Below are positions 27,520-37,222 of a DNA stretch of 64,000 nt, piece after piece; position 1 is the stretch's first letter, and the number at the start of each line of letters is the position of its first letter. A model generated the notes under the pieces. It did not search any database and was not told the DNA's origin. It saw only the letters and a list, made by a program, of their open reading frames with translations. This stretch comes from Bin80 sp965261255. Its GTDB lineage: Bacteria > Bacteroidota > Rhodothermia > Rhodothermales > Bin80. The translations under genes and the position numbers were made by a program. Where the stretch lies: the NCBI GenBank assembly GCA_965261255.1, contig CBDHCQ010000004.1, positions 1,984,001-2,048,000 of the forward strand, written 5' to 3'.

Positions 27520-30500
27520 TTAAAACGCATCAAGCTGTTTGACGATCGCAGAAAGCTCCTCCTGCAGCTGTGCCAGGCGATCATACGCATCCTGACCGGG
27601 ACGATAGTCTCCCCGAGAAACAAAACCAGACAGATACCCGAGTTGACTTATGAGCATGGGCTGAGGATAACTGTCCCCCGTCTCCGTTACGAGCAATGCG
27701 TGTAGTCCTTTGAGTGTCTCCGTTTGCTCTTGACTTTCCGAGGATTCCATCAGTGCTTCAATACGCTGAACTGCTTCCGCCGCATCGACACGAATCTGAG
27801 TTAGCTCCAAGCCAAAATCGAATTGGGCCTCGAGATCGCTCACGCTAACATTGTCGGCGGCCACACGCGGATCCATTAAAAGCCTGCCTTCCCTAGAGAA
27901 TGCATCTCCATCTAAACTCAAGCGCAAAGTATACACTCCCGGGGGAAGTACAGGGCCGGAAAAACTGCCTCCTTCCGGTATTTCGAACTCATTGTGACGC
28001 AGATTCCACGTATATCTGTGCATTCCTGGTCCACGCTGTAAGACCGTTCCAGCAGGACGCCGTGAAACCGGACCGCGCATTCCCTGAACAGGCTCCAATT
28101 CGGGTTGAAACTCTTCCGCTTCAATTGTTCGGACAATCGCACCTTCTTCATTTACAATCTCCAAGGAGATCTCGCCAACCTGTTCTTCCTTGAAGTAATA
28201 GTCAATGACCATGCCTGGTCTGGGATATGTAGGGGCCGCACTACCGCCACCCGAACCATATCTCACCCTGTATGCATCACGTACCGGGAAGAGATGGACC
28301 TCAGAGTTGGTGACCTCAGGGGTTATGTGATGCAATGCGGTAATATTATCCAAAATCCAGAACCCACGTCCCATGGTCGAAACTACTAGGTCCCCGCGAT
28401 GAACTTTCAAGTCGGTGACCGGAGTTACGGGCAATCCCTGCTGGAATCTCTCCCAAGTTATACCGTCGTCCAGAGACACGAACAATCCAAACTCTGTTCC
28501 CGCATAGAGCAACCCTTCCCTACCGGGATCTTCGCGAATCACGCGTGTCGGGAAATCCTCGGGAATTCCATTATAACCATCTGTCAACAGGGTCCAAGTT
28601 GTTCCAAAATCCGTCGTCCGATAAATGTACGGTCGAAAATCCCCGAGTAAGTATCGATATCCCGCTATATAGGCTTTGCCTGCCGCGTGCGGTGAAGGAT
28701 CAATCGTTTGTATACGGCCCTCAGGAGGCATCCCGGGAGGGGTAACTTCTGTCCATGTCTCTCCACCATCCTGTGTCACATGTACTGGACCATCATTTGC
28801 TCCCGTCCAGATCACGTTTGCTTCCACAGGAGACACCTCAATCACATACAGCGTACTGTAGTGTTCTTCTCCGGTAATGTCCCGGGTGATTGGACCTCCA
28901 CTGATTACTTGACGCTCGGGTCTGAAAGCGGTCAGATCGCCGCTGATTGTCTCCCATGTGCGTCCCTCATCCGTAGTGCGGTGGACATATTGTGATCCGT
29001 GGTATATCACGTTAGCATCATGCGGAGAAATTTCAATAGGAACAACACGCTGGAATCGATACGGCAACTCACGTGGATTGACGCCATACATGTTGATCCC
29101 CCCAACATAGTAGGACTGCTCCTGGCCTGTTGCACGATTATATCGACTAAATCTACCTTTGCAATTACTATAAACAATTGTGGCATCCACGGGACTGGGG
29201 ACAGAGGGGCCGGTCTCACAGCCTCCAATGGCTTCCCAGTATGCTGTCGGACCACCCGGACGTGAATCCGGAGGTAGACTTGGAACGGCAACCGTAGTAT
29301 TGTCCTGCTGACCCGCATAAGCCCAGTATGGAAACCGCTCGTCTACGTCAACCTGATAAAGCTCCGCCGTGGGCTGATTGTGCTGAGTTGACCATGTTCG
29401 TCCACCATCCCTCGTGACGTTCGCCCCGCCGTCATTTGACTGTACGATAATTCGTGAATCATCTGGGTTGATCCACATATCATGGTTATCACCATGCGGA
29501 GTGCCTACACGTGACCATTCTTTCCCACCATTCACCGAACGCCAAAGCGCGAGGTTGTTTACCCAAACGATATCGGCATCTGCCGGATCTGCATCCACAT
29601 TGGTGTAATAGAACGGACGTGTCATAAGGTAGCCCTCCGTACTTACCACGTGCCAGGTGGCCCCATTGTCGTTAGATCTGTAGAGGCCTTCCTCTTCCGG
29701 GGCGGTTTCTACTAGTGCGTAAACCCGACTTGGATCTGCCGGACTTACTGCAAAATCAATTTTACCAATGAGGCCTTGCGGTAAGCCCTCTGTGCTTCTA
29801 GACCAGGTTTTGCCTGCGTCGCGTGAAACATAAACACCATTTTCACTGCCATCATCCCCACTTATAATCGTCCATGGTTTGCGCTCTGCACGCCATAGCG
29901 CAGCGTACACCACTGCTGGATCATCCGGTGCAAGCTCAATATCTACCGCCCCTGTCCTCTCAGATACAAACAGTACATGCTCCCAACTCTTACCTCCGTC
30001 AACCGACTTGAACACGCCGCGTTGTGGATTAGGACCAAATGGGTTGCCAAGCGCCGCCGCGTATACCACTTGTGGATTGGTTGGGTGCACGACTACGGAA
30101 CCAATCTGGCCAGCTTCCCGAAGCCCTATATACTGCCAGGACTCGCCCCCATCCGTTGACTTATACATGCCCCGACCAATAATCACATTGCTGCGAATAC
30201 CGTCTGATCCCGTCCCTACATATACGATGTCAGGATCGGCGTCCGCTACATCAATAGATCCTATGGAGCCCGTCTCAAAATACCCGTCAGAAATATTCTC
30301 CCAACTCACTCCATAATCTGTCGTCTTCCAGACTCCACCACCAGTTGCCCCCATGTAGAAAGTACCAGGATCCGCTTTATGTCCAGTAACTGTTGTCACG
30401 CGTCCCCCACGTGATGGACCTATGTAGCGAAATTCCAAGTCCTTGAACAACTCCCCAGTCTGCGCCTCTGCTGCAGTATAGAAGAACATACAGACGAACG

Positions 30501-30537
30501 CTAAGAGCCAAGTCACCGTGTATCTATTAATCATCAT
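27520..30537 (-). CDS. Large exported BNR/sortilin-like multi-Asp-box protein
   Basis: 1005 aa with a signal peptide (YTVTWLLAFVCMFFYTAAEAQT). Repeated Asp boxes of the SxDxGxTW type (STDGGESWQY, SVDGGKSWEH, SRDAGKTWSR, SNDNGATWHV, TTDFGTTWTL) build a ten-blade VPS10/sortilin-like or two-propeller structure through about residue 700. A C-terminal beta-rich part and a final helical stretch (LAQLQEELSAIVKQL) follow. Widely found in Bacteroidota and often called glycosyl hydrolase, without demonstrated activity. No catalytic residues recognised. Same strand as iolG, 155 bp upstream of it, so it may share a transcript. Confidence 0.85.
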   Translation of the reverse strand: MMINRYTVTWLLAFVCMFFYTAAEAQTGELFKDLEFRYIGPSRGGRVTTVTGHKADPGTFYMGATGGGVWKTTDYGVSWENISDGYFETGSIGSIDVADADPDIVYVGTGSDGIRSNVIIGRGMYKSTDGGESWQYIGLREAGQIGSVVVHPTNPQVVYAAALGNPFGPNPQRGVFKSVDGGKSWEHVLFVSERTGAVDIELAPDDPAVVYAALWRAERKPWTIISGDDGSENGVYVSRDAGKTWSRSTEGLPQGLIGKIDFAVSPADPSRVYALVETAPEEEGLYRSNDNGATWHVVSTEGYLMTRPFYYTNVDADPADADIVWVNNLALWRSVNGGKEWSRVGTPHGDNHDMWINPDDSRIIVQSNDGGANVTRDGGRTWSTQHNQPTAELYQVDVDERFPYWAYAGQQDNTTVAVPSLPPDSRPGGPTAYWEAIGGCETGPSVPSPVDATIVYSNCKGRFSRYNRATGQEQSYYVGGINMYGVNPRELPYRFQRVVPIEISPHDANVIYHGSQYVHRTTDEGRTWETISGDLTAFRPERQVISGGPITRDITGEEHYSTLYVIEVSPVEANVIWTGANDGPVHVTQDGGETWTEVTPPGMPPEGRIQTIDPSPHAAGKAYIAGYRYLLGDFRPYIYRTTDFGTTWTLLTDGYNGIPEDFPTRVIREDPGREGLLYAGTEFGLFVSLDDGITWERFQQGLPVTPVTDLKVHRGDLVVSTMGRGFWILDNITALHHITPEVTNSEVHLFPVRDAYRVRYGSGGGSAAPTYPRPGMVIDYYFKEEQVGEISLEIVNEEGAIVRTIEAEEFQPELEPVQGMRGPVSRRPAGTVLQRGPGMHRYTWNLRHNEFEIPEGGSFSGPVLPPGVYTLRLSLDGDAFSREGRLLMDPRVAADNVSVSDLEAQFDFGLELTQIRVDAAEAVQRIEALMESSESQEQTETLKGLHALLVTETGDSYPQPMLISQLGYLSGFVSRGDYRPGQDAYDRLAQLQEELSAIVKQLDAF

Positions 30538-30889
30538 TTCTCATCTAGTTTTTAAGCGGCAAAGCTGAGAACTTATGTAGCCGCGATATATGCTCAGTTT
30601 CGGAATATTCATCGTAGACGATGAACTGCAGTGTAAAATAATACTGATCCAATACCAATCGCTATGAGTATTTGTTAATCACTCCAGCGGACTGTTGCCC
30701 ATGAGTCCAAGGACGATGCTTCATAATTGAGTGGTCAACAATGTTATCAACAAGGCATCGTGGCATCAGGGTCGGGCGTGGTCAAAACTAGTTTAAACTT
30801 GGCATTCGTGCACGAATGGAGTAAATTTAAGCGGAGTTTTTTGTACTTGTTCCAGCAGGAGAATTTCCGCGCACCGATCTGTTTCGAAC
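30538..30889. other. Intergenic, nothing recognised
   Basis: 352 bp between hipA and the BNR gene. No credible gene, repeat or terminator was found. It must contain the promoter of the BNR-iolG-aldolase run if these are co-transcribed. Confidence 0.4.
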
Positions 30890-32107
30890 CTATTCTCTGG
30901 CTATCGGAACACACTCCAGATGCTTATCAATCGTTGCAACCATGTCCTTTGAGAGTGCAAGATTGTTTTTCTTTGCGCTCCATACTTCATGGAATCTTGT
31001 CACAGTCTCTATGGCTGTGTTCAACACAAGCTTTTCCGGCAAGCGCGCCTTGCCTGCCAAATGGGAAAGTTCATCCAATGAAAACTCTGCAAAGCGTTTC
31101 GTGCGGCTGAATTTGAGCGCAAATGTCTCATCCGGGATGTAACAACTAGTTGAGACAAAATCATGGGCCGGCGCCAAAGATGCATTCTGTTGATCCATAT
31201 AAATGAGCGACCAATTCTTCAAGTGCATATCTGCATTACCAATGAGCACATTGAAAACAATTCGCCTGACCAATTCTTCCACATCCTTCTGATTGGACTC
31301 TGAACCAACGACGCTTGCGATGTTACGGATCGAAGCCTTGTCATACTTGGCTTCAGGATAAACCCCAAAAATTTGTGCAAAGTCTTCAATATGGATGGGA
31401 TTCCTACCGGATGGCCTGTCGAACCGGTCAATAGCAAATGCGTGAGTACCGAAGATGTCAATACCATCCGGTAAGTTCTCTATTGCTTCAATCTTAATCA
31501 ATTCCACACGCGGAACATCAATTCCGATGTCGCGCGCGAGCTCCATCATGCTATATTCATTTTCAGGAAGTGCATCAAATTGTCTGGACGGCAACTTTAT
31601 AATCCGATCACCACCCACTCCCTGCACGGGAATGGTGAGTCCCTTGCGTGCATTCGCGATCGCTGAAAATTTCAGTTGTACACCGGCCAAGGAAAATCGC
31701 AAAGCTTTTTCGCGAAATCCTTCCATGTGCGCGCGATGCACCGTTGGTGGATACTCCTCGCCATCGGCAGGCCGAACAACAACCGCACCCGGTAAATCTT
31801 GGCCAAGCACCCATAAAAGAAAGAATTCACGCACACTCTTGACATGAGCACGTTCAGCCAAGTAGTGGCGTAACTGTCCCTCCGGCAAAAGATTCGAAAA
31901 CCAAGGAATAACCCTGGTTTGCGTCGATTTGAAGTTTGTGATCAATTGTCCAAGAGAATCCTTAAACCCCAACCCCAGAATCGAACGGCTCTGATCGTTT
32001 ATATACTCTTCTGTAAAGGTGAACAGTGTACGGTCACCGACAACATGGGTCAATGTTGCGATTTTTTTCCCGTGAAGAATTACCTCCAAAACTGAAACGT
32101 CAGGCAT
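30890..32107 (-). CDS. hipA: HipA-type serine/threonine kinase toxin
   Basis: 405 aa from the ATG at 32107 (MPDVSVLEVI), which overlaps the hipB stop by 8 nt; upstream in-frame codons run inside hipB and are unlikely starts. HipA signatures: GVQLKFSA in the N-subdomain, ENEYSMMELARDIGIDVP, FAIDRFDR, the catalytic loop NADMHLKNWS with Asp, and the metal-binding Asp in APAHDFVS. HipA phosphorylates a translation target (glutamyl-tRNA synthetase in E. coli) and induces dormancy. Module is inserted between mmsA and the BNR gene of the inositol locus. Confidence 0.93.
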   Translation of the reverse strand: MPDVSVLEVILHGKKIATLTHVVGDRTLFTFTEEYINDQSRSILGLGFKDSLGQLITNFKSTQTRVIPWFSNLLPEGQLRHYLAERAHVKSVREFFLLWVLGQDLPGAVVVRPADGEEYPPTVHRAHMEGFREKALRFSLAGVQLKFSAIANARKGLTIPVQGVGGDRIIKLPSRQFDALPENEYSMMELARDIGIDVPRVELIKIEAIENLPDGIDIFGTHAFAIDRFDRPSGRNPIHIEDFAQIFGVYPEAKYDKASIRNIASVVGSESNQKDVEELVRRIVFNVLIGNADMHLKNWSLIYMDQQNASLAPAHDFVSTSCYIPDETFALKFSRTKRFAEFSLDELSHLAGKARLPEKLVLNTAIETVTRFHEVWSAKKNNLALSKDMVATIDKHLECVPIARE

Positions 32108-32699
32108 TGCTATCCTCCTCCTCGAGAGAATACACGGGCCTTGGGCGGAGGCTTTGATTTCGTAAAGCCTCTGCATGTTCAACCTGCCTACGCAGTTCCT
32201 CTGTTCGCCTCATCAGTGTTGCGATCTTCCCGGAATCAATGGGATTTTTCTGCAGACGCTCCAGGTATTTCGCCCAACGCTTGAAGCTCTTTACCTGACC
32301 GGTCGGAATGCGAACCTTCCTGAGAAAGTCAATGTGCTCCTGTAACCGCTCAAGCTCTTTTGGCCGTTGATCTTGATTAGCCAGCCCTTGCAAAACGTGG
32401 TCAAAAGCAATTTGGGCACTGGCAAATTGTTCGGGATCAATTGTCGCCCTGAGTGCTGTACTTCTAACAATCGACTGAACTGCCGGTACAGATTTTCTGG
32501 GCACGAGTTCAAGTTCCAATCCCAATGCCCTGAATAATGCCACCAAACTTGAAAGACGCAAATCAACTGCACTATTTTCGAATTTCGATATTTGTGCTTG
32601 CGGCACACCAGACTTGGTGCTTAAGTCTCTTTGACTCAAACCCATATCCACTCTTGCCTTCCTGAGGGCAGCACTGAGATGATCTGTTTTGTAGCTCAC
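32100..32699 (-). CDS. hipB: HipB-type antitoxin and repressor with C-terminal extension
   Basis: 199 aa with GTG start at 32699. Residues 10-65 form an XRE helix-turn-helix (MGLSQRDLSTKSGVPQAQISKFE). The protein is more than twice the size of E. coli HipB (88 aa); the extra ~130 residues are helical and charged (LERLQEHIDFLRKV, RRTEELRRQVEHAEALR). Its expected job is to neutralise HipA and repress the operon by binding the operator repeats just upstream. Confidence 0.88.
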   Translation of the reverse strand: MSYKTDHLSAALRKARVDMGLSQRDLSTKSGVPQAQISKFENSAVDLRLSSLVALFRALGLELELVPRKSVPAVQSIVRSTALRATIDPEQFASAQIAFDHVLQGLANQDQRPKELERLQEHIDFLRKVRIPTGQVKSFKRWAKYLERLQKNPIDSGKIATLMRRTEELRRQVEHAEALRNQSLRPRPVYSLEEEDSNA

Positions 32700-32701
32700 T
32701 T

Positions 32702-32750
32702 GATAGTCTATTATATATCAATATAACATACTGATACCTAATAATATATC
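32702..32750 (-). promoter_or_regulatory. Two operator-like palindromes upstream of hipB
   Basis: Two 18-bp sites at 32702-32719 and 32733-32750 share the pattern GATA-N10-TATC on the minus strand (GATATATAATAGACTATC and GATATATTATTAGGTATC). Their centres are 31 bp apart, about three helical turns, so bound dimers would lie on one DNA face. E. coli HipB binds repeats of TATCC-N8-GGATA form. Site 1 abuts the start codon. Confidence 0.65.
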
Positions 32751-32994
32751 AAAAGTTGACAAAAAACCCAGAATAATGTCAAGTTATCCATTGAAAATGG
32801 CGTGGTGTCACAAATGAAGTGAGCTCGACGCTGGGGACGGGAAAACCGTTTCGGGCCAGGAATGGATTTAGATATGATTCCGTCACTTTCTGATCAACAC
32901 GATACGCTGCATTCCTAATCCACCGAGGGATGAATTACACCTACCAAATCCTCATAAATGCCCCCGCCTGATCTAAGCCTCTCAATTCAAACTC
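32751..32994. other. Intergenic, nothing recognised
   Basis: About 240 bp between the hip operators and the mmsA stop. No gene was found. A terminator for the inositol operon is expected here but no clear hairpin with a T tract was seen. Confidence 0.4.
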
Positions 32995-34473
32995 CTAGAA
33001 CTTTCTACTCCAACCACTCGGCCATCGCTCTACTACTACCTTGGTCTGTGTGTAGAATTCAATCCCATGCCTGCCCTGAGCATGAAGCGATCCAAAAAAA
33101 CTGTCCTTCCAACCACTGAATGGATAAAAGGCCATCGGAGCCGCAACTCCCAAGTTGATTCCAATGTTACCGGCATTCGTCGCATAGCGAAATTGGCGGG
33201 CCGCCGCGCCACTACTAGTAAACAGGCAAGCCATATTGCCATAGGCCTGGGAGTTAATCAGCTCAATTGCACTGTCCAGGTCATCCGTGTGCATTAATCC
33301 AAATACCGGCCCGAATGCCTCTGTCTGGGCGAATGTGCTAGCCGGATCCACATTATCAATGAGGGTTGGGAAAATCCAGTTGCCGTTCTGGAAGCCATCT
33401 ACGACTTTACCTCGACCATCCACTAGCACTTGCGCACCCTCCCGCTCGCTTACGCCCACCAGACCTTCAATGGCAGACTGACTCTCTGGTGTGATCACCG
33501 GGCCCATTTCCGAGTGTTCATCCAACCCGTATCCAACCTTGCGCGTACGTGCTGCTTCAACCATGGCCTCAGTAAATACTCCCTGTGCTCCACCAACTGT
33601 CACAGCCAAGCTGTTCGCGAGGCACCGCTGGCCTGCACACCCAAAAGCCGAATCCGCTACTATCGTTGAGGTCATATCCATTACGGCGTCTTCAAGCACG
33701 ACTGCTACGTTCTTAGCCCCACCCTGGCACTGAACCCGCTTGCCATTGGCAGCAGATTGTGCGTAAACATAACGGGCTACCGCCGTGGAACCCACGAAAC
33801 TGATAGCCTGCGTGCCCGGATGCTCAATTAATGCGTCTACGGCCTCTTTACCTCCGTGCACCAACTGCACTACACCTGCAGGTAATCCCACCTCATCCAG
33901 TAGACGGACTAACCAGGCACTCGTCTGAGGTACCTTTTCGCTCGGCTTAAGGATGAAACAGTTCCCAGTCGCAATGGCGTAAGGCAAAAACCACAATGGA
34001 ATCATGCCCGGAAAATTGAAGGGTGTAATCGCAACCACTACGCCCAACGGCTGGCGGATCATGTGCTCGTCAATCCCACTTGCAATGTCCTCATTATTGT
34101 ATCCCTGCATCAGGATCGGAGCACCGCATGCAACCTCAACGTTCTCTATGCCACGTCGCAACTCCCCCTTGCTCTCAGCGATCGTCTTACCACATTCCTC
34201 AGTAATCGAACGAGCAATTTCCTCGAAATGATACTCAAGCTTTTCCCTGAAGGCGAACAGATAACCGATCCGATCGGTTACCGGCGTCCGTCGCCATTGT
34301 CTGAATGCAGCCTGTCCTTCGCGTACGGCAGCATCAACATCCGTGTACGAAGCCATAGGGACGTTCGCCATGGTGGCTCCGGTAGCTGGATTAATAACCT
34401 TCTGGGCTTCTCCGTCCTGGGAAGGTCTCCAATTCCCTCCTATAAAATGATCCAATTCAATTACGTTACTCAT
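32995..34473 (-). CDS. mmsA: CoA-acylating methylmalonate/malonate-semialdehyde dehydrogenase
   Basis: 492 aa, standard length. Aldehyde dehydrogenase features: ITPFNFPGMIPLW, ILKPSEKVPQTS, FVGSTAVARYVY, QGGAKN, and the nucleophile in FGCAGQRCLA, a pattern characteristic of MmsA/IolA. It oxidises malonate (or methylmalonate) semialdehyde with CoA and NAD+ to acetyl-CoA (or propionyl-CoA) and CO2, the last step of inositol breakdown. Its ATG overlaps the stop of the ABC ATPase gene by 4 nt (ATGA), so it belongs to the same transcript. Confidence 0.93.
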   Translation of the reverse strand: MSNVIELDHFIGGNWRPSQDGEAQKVINPATGATMANVPMASYTDVDAAVREGQAAFRQWRRTPVTDRIGYLFAFREKLEYHFEEIARSITEECGKTIAESKGELRRGIENVEVACGAPILMQGYNNEDIASGIDEHMIRQPLGVVVAITPFNFPGMIPLWFLPYAIATGNCFILKPSEKVPQTSAWLVRLLDEVGLPAGVVQLVHGGKEAVDALIEHPGTQAISFVGSTAVARYVYAQSAANGKRVQCQGGAKNVAVVLEDAVMDMTSTIVADSAFGCAGQRCLANSLAVTVGGAQGVFTEAMVEAARTRKVGYGLDEHSEMGPVITPESQSAIEGLVGVSEREGAQVLVDGRGKVVDGFQNGNWIFPTLIDNVDPASTFAQTEAFGPVFGLMHTDDLDSAIELINSQAYGNMACLFTSSGAAARQFRYATNAGNIGINLGVAAPMAFYPFSGWKDSFFGSLHAQGRHGIEFYTQTKVVVERWPSGWSRKF

Positions 34474-35231
34474 TCTTGTTCAGCAGTGTTTGTTAGCCGG
34501 CCCGACATCATGTTGATTATCTCGTCCCGGGTGACTTCATCCCGCGTAAAGTTACCATAACTGCGTCCGCGGTGCAATATCGTGTATCGATCGGCAACTT
34601 CGAAGGCATGATACACATTGTGCGTAATGAGAATCACGCCTACCCCGCGATCGCGTGCCTCCGCTACATCCCTCAGTACATTTGCTGACTCTTTTACTCC
34701 AAGTGCAGAGGTTGGCTCGTCAAGAATCAGAATCCGGGCACCGAAATGTATTGCCCGGGCGATTGCTACACTCTGGCGCTCCCCACCACTCAGTGTTCCG
34801 ACCGGTTGGCTTGTTGTTCGTAGATCTATGCCGAGCCTGCTGCATCCAGCACGCGTGATCCGGTCCGCTTTGGTCATATCCAGTCTTTGCAGCAATCCCC
34901 AACCTCGCGTAGGCTCGTTACCTAGGACAAAATTGCGACTAATCCCCAGATGTGGAACCATAGCAAGATCCTGGTAGACGGTGGCAATACCCATTTTCAG
35001 AGCCTCCCTCGGCGAAGCGAACATGACCTCGTTGCCCTCAATGAATATCCGCCCCTGACTGGGGCGATGTACACCAGAGAGACATTTTATCAGCGTTGAC
35101 TTACCTGCACCGTTATCCCCCAGGAGTCCCAGCACTTCCCCTGCACGCAGCTCCATGGTGATATCCTGTAGCGCAATAACCCGACCAAAAACTTTGCCAA
35201 GTTGATGGGTTTGTAACAATTGAGCGCTCAT
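34470..35231 (-). CDS. Sugar ABC transporter ATP-binding protein (CUT2/FrcA-like)
   Basis: 253 aa from the ATG at 35231, overlapping the permease stop (ATGA). A single ABC domain, unlike the fused RbsA: Walker A GDNGAGKSTL, signature LSGGERQS, Walker B ILILDEPTSALG, and the switch His in VILITHNV. Powers the importer formed with the adjacent permease and binding protein. Substrate probably a cyclitol given the neighbours. Confidence 0.93.
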   Translation of the reverse strand: MSAQLLQTHQLGKVFGRVIALQDITMELRAGEVLGLLGDNGAGKSTLIKCLSGVHRPSQGRIFIEGNEVMFASPREALKMGIATVYQDLAMVPHLGISRNFVLGNEPTRGWGLLQRLDMTKADRITRAGCSRLGIDLRTTSQPVGTLSGGERQSVAIARAIHFGARILILDEPTSALGVKESANVLRDVAEARDRGVGVILITHNVYHAFEVADRYTILHRGRSYGNFTRDEVTRDEIINMMSGRLTNTAEQE

Positions 35232-36256
35232 TCCTGTAACGCCTTTCGGCGAATCCAATGATTAACCAGTACGGCAATGAGTAGCATCACACCGAGAAAC
35301 ACCTGGAACCAGTCGGCATCCACACCGGCAAAAACAATCCCCTGCCGTACCATCCCGAAAATCAGCGCCCCTATCGCAGCTCCAATGGCCGATCCATACC
35401 CCCCGGTAAGCAGTGTCCCTCCAATCACAACGACGATAATCGCATAAAACTCACGCAACTCACCGCGAAGAACATCTGCCCCACTAAACGTAACGGCCTG
35501 AATAATGCCCACCAAGGCGGCAGCCAGCGCTGTCATTATGAACAACGTAACCTTTACACGCCGTACTGGAACACCCACACTACCCGCGGATTTAGCGTCT
35601 CCCCCGGTGCCGAACATCCAATTACCAAACCGCGTTTTCAGAAGTACCCAGGTAGCGACCGCGGTGATCAGAACCCACCAGAGAATAGAGACCGGCCAGT
35701 CGGCCCCTCCAAGTGTCAACTCACTCGCGAACAATGCCTGTGCTGAATCAAATCCGTTCGTTTCTTGGAGCCCGCCCAATTGGGTTCGACCTGTAATAAG
35801 CCGCGTCAATGCAATCGTCGCGCCCCTGAAGGCGAAAAGTGTGGCTAACGTTACAATAAAGGATGGTAATCCGGTCCGTACTACAAGTACCCCGTTAAAG
35901 AAGCCTGCCAGTCCAGCAAACACGAAGACTGCAACTGCGGCAAGCCATACATTCCACCCCAAATGCACACTGAGCACAACAAGGAGCATTCCACTCGCAC
36001 CAATTATCGAACCGACAGAGAGGTCAAATTCGCCGGCGATCATCAGCAGAGCTACAACTGATGCCAGGATGCCCAACTCTGCAGCCACTTCCAGATAGGT
36101 TGCCGTGCCTCTAAGTGAGAGAAAGCCCTGATCACCAGCTACCAGAGCAAATAACATCCAGATAACCAACGCACCTCCAAGCGCGCCCACCTCCGGGCGT
36201 GAAAGAAGTCGACGGATTGGATGTACCTTGCGCAATCGCTCATCCCTGGAAACCAT
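35228..36256 (-). CDS. Sugar ABC transporter permease (CUT2/RbsC-like)
   Basis: 342 aa with about ten hydrophobic segments. The RbsC/FrcC-family stretches VALLMIAGEFDLSVGS, GLPSFIVTLATLFAFRG and GTLLTGGYGSAIGA are present. Forms the membrane channel of the importer, presumably as a homodimer. The binding-protein gene ends 2 nt upstream of it (36259 versus start 36256) and the ATPase gene overlaps its end. Confidence 0.92.
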   Translation of the reverse strand: MVSRDERLRKVHPIRRLLSRPEVGALGGALVIWMLFALVAGDQGFLSLRGTATYLEVAAELGILASVVALLMIAGEFDLSVGSIIGASGMLLVVLSVHLGWNVWLAAVAVFVFAGLAGFFNGVLVVRTGLPSFIVTLATLFAFRGATIALTRLITGRTQLGGLQETNGFDSAQALFASELTLGGADWPVSILWWVLITAVATWVLLKTRFGNWMFGTGGDAKSAGSVGVPVRRVKVTLFIMTALAAALVGIIQAVTFSGADVLRGELREFYAIIVVVIGGTLLTGGYGSAIGAAIGALIFGMVRQGIVFAGVDADWFQVFLGVMLLIAVLVNHWIRRKALQE

Positions 36257-36258
36257 GC

Positions 36259-37218
36259 TCAGCGTGTACCCCTTGCGGTCAATTCTTTTAATCGCCCCAC
36301 ATTGCTCTGCGTGATGAAACCTGGTCCTGTCTGCAGGTACTCGTGGGCCAACAGGTTTTCGTTACGATGGTAGAGCGCCAACAGTACGACGGGCATATAA
36401 CCCTGCATGTACTGCTGCTGATCAATTGCAAACAAGATCGTGCCGGACTCAATTGCGTTGAGTATTTCGGGGGAGGTGTCAAAGGTTGCGAAAAAGATTC
36501 CTGGGTTATCAATTTCTTCCAGCGCATGCAGGCACGGCAGCGCACCGGTCGGCCCCAAGGTCATTAGCGCATCAATGGAGGGGTCACTGCGGAGCGCTGC
36601 AAGTATCCGCTGTGTGGACTCTGTAGGATCTCCCAACTCCACTGCCAGCATTTGTACGCTGCTTCCTTGGCTTTTCAGTGCGTCTGCAAAACCCCGGCAA
36701 CGTTCGTCAAGAGCGAGATTGCCGACCTCCTGATTAATGCACAATGCATTCGTTGCGCCTGCCGCAACTAACCGTAGACCTCCCTGATAACCAGCCTCAT
36801 ATTCAGACTGGCCTACATGCAGCAGGCTTCCCAACCGCGAACTATGCTCACCGCCGGAATTAATGCTCACGACCGGAATACCCGCGTCGCGGGCTGACAT
36901 CAACCCCGCCTCTAATGCGTCCGCATCAGGGATGCTAATCACAAGCCCGTCCGGCTGAGAGGCCAGTGCGGCATCAATAAGCTGGGACATCGTCACCAGG
37001 TCAAAAGACTCGGGAGCCTGGTACAACACCCTTGTTCCGGTATGTTTCGCAGCATCCAATGCTCCCCGCTGAACAACACTCCAGAAAGGATCTGAAGCCT
37101 GCCCGTGCGTCACAAACACAAATCGCAGGGGCGGAGTATCGGTGCCAGCATCATCCGACGCACAGCCACCACCGACAACCCCCAACACGAAAAACCAACA
37201 AATCAGTAACCAGCGCAT
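36259..37218 (-). CDS. Sugar-binding lipoprotein of the ABC importer
   Basis: 319 aa from the ATG at 37218, chosen because a signal peptide begins there (MRWLLICWFFVLGVV...GCAS) and it falls 5 nt after the iolD stop. LacI/ribose-binding-like fold: FVTHGQASDPFWSVVQRGALDA, VISIPDADALEAGL, IPVVSINSGG, and QQQYMQGYMPVVLL. The residue three before the lipid cysteine is Gly, unusual but tolerated. Captures the sugar or cyclitol for the permease. Confidence 0.9.
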   Translation of the reverse strand: MRWLLICWFFVLGVVGGGCASDDAGTDTPPLRFVFVTHGQASDPFWSVVQRGALDAAKHTGTRVLYQAPESFDLVTMSQLIDAALASQPDGLVISIPDADALEAGLMSARDAGIPVVSINSGGEHSSRLGSLLHVGQSEYEAGYQGGLRLVAAGATNALCINQEVGNLALDERCRGFADALKSQGSSVQMLAVELGDPTESTQRILAALRSDPSIDALMTLGPTGALPCLHALEEIDNPGIFFATFDTSPEILNAIESGTILFAIDQQQYMQGYMPVVLLALYHRNENLLAHEYLQTGPGFITQSNVGRLKELTARGTR

Positions 37219-37222
37219 TGAA

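Noticed and set aside
35505..36098. 197-codon plus-strand frame inside the sugar permease
   Set aside because: Antisense to a well-supported permease, no family features.
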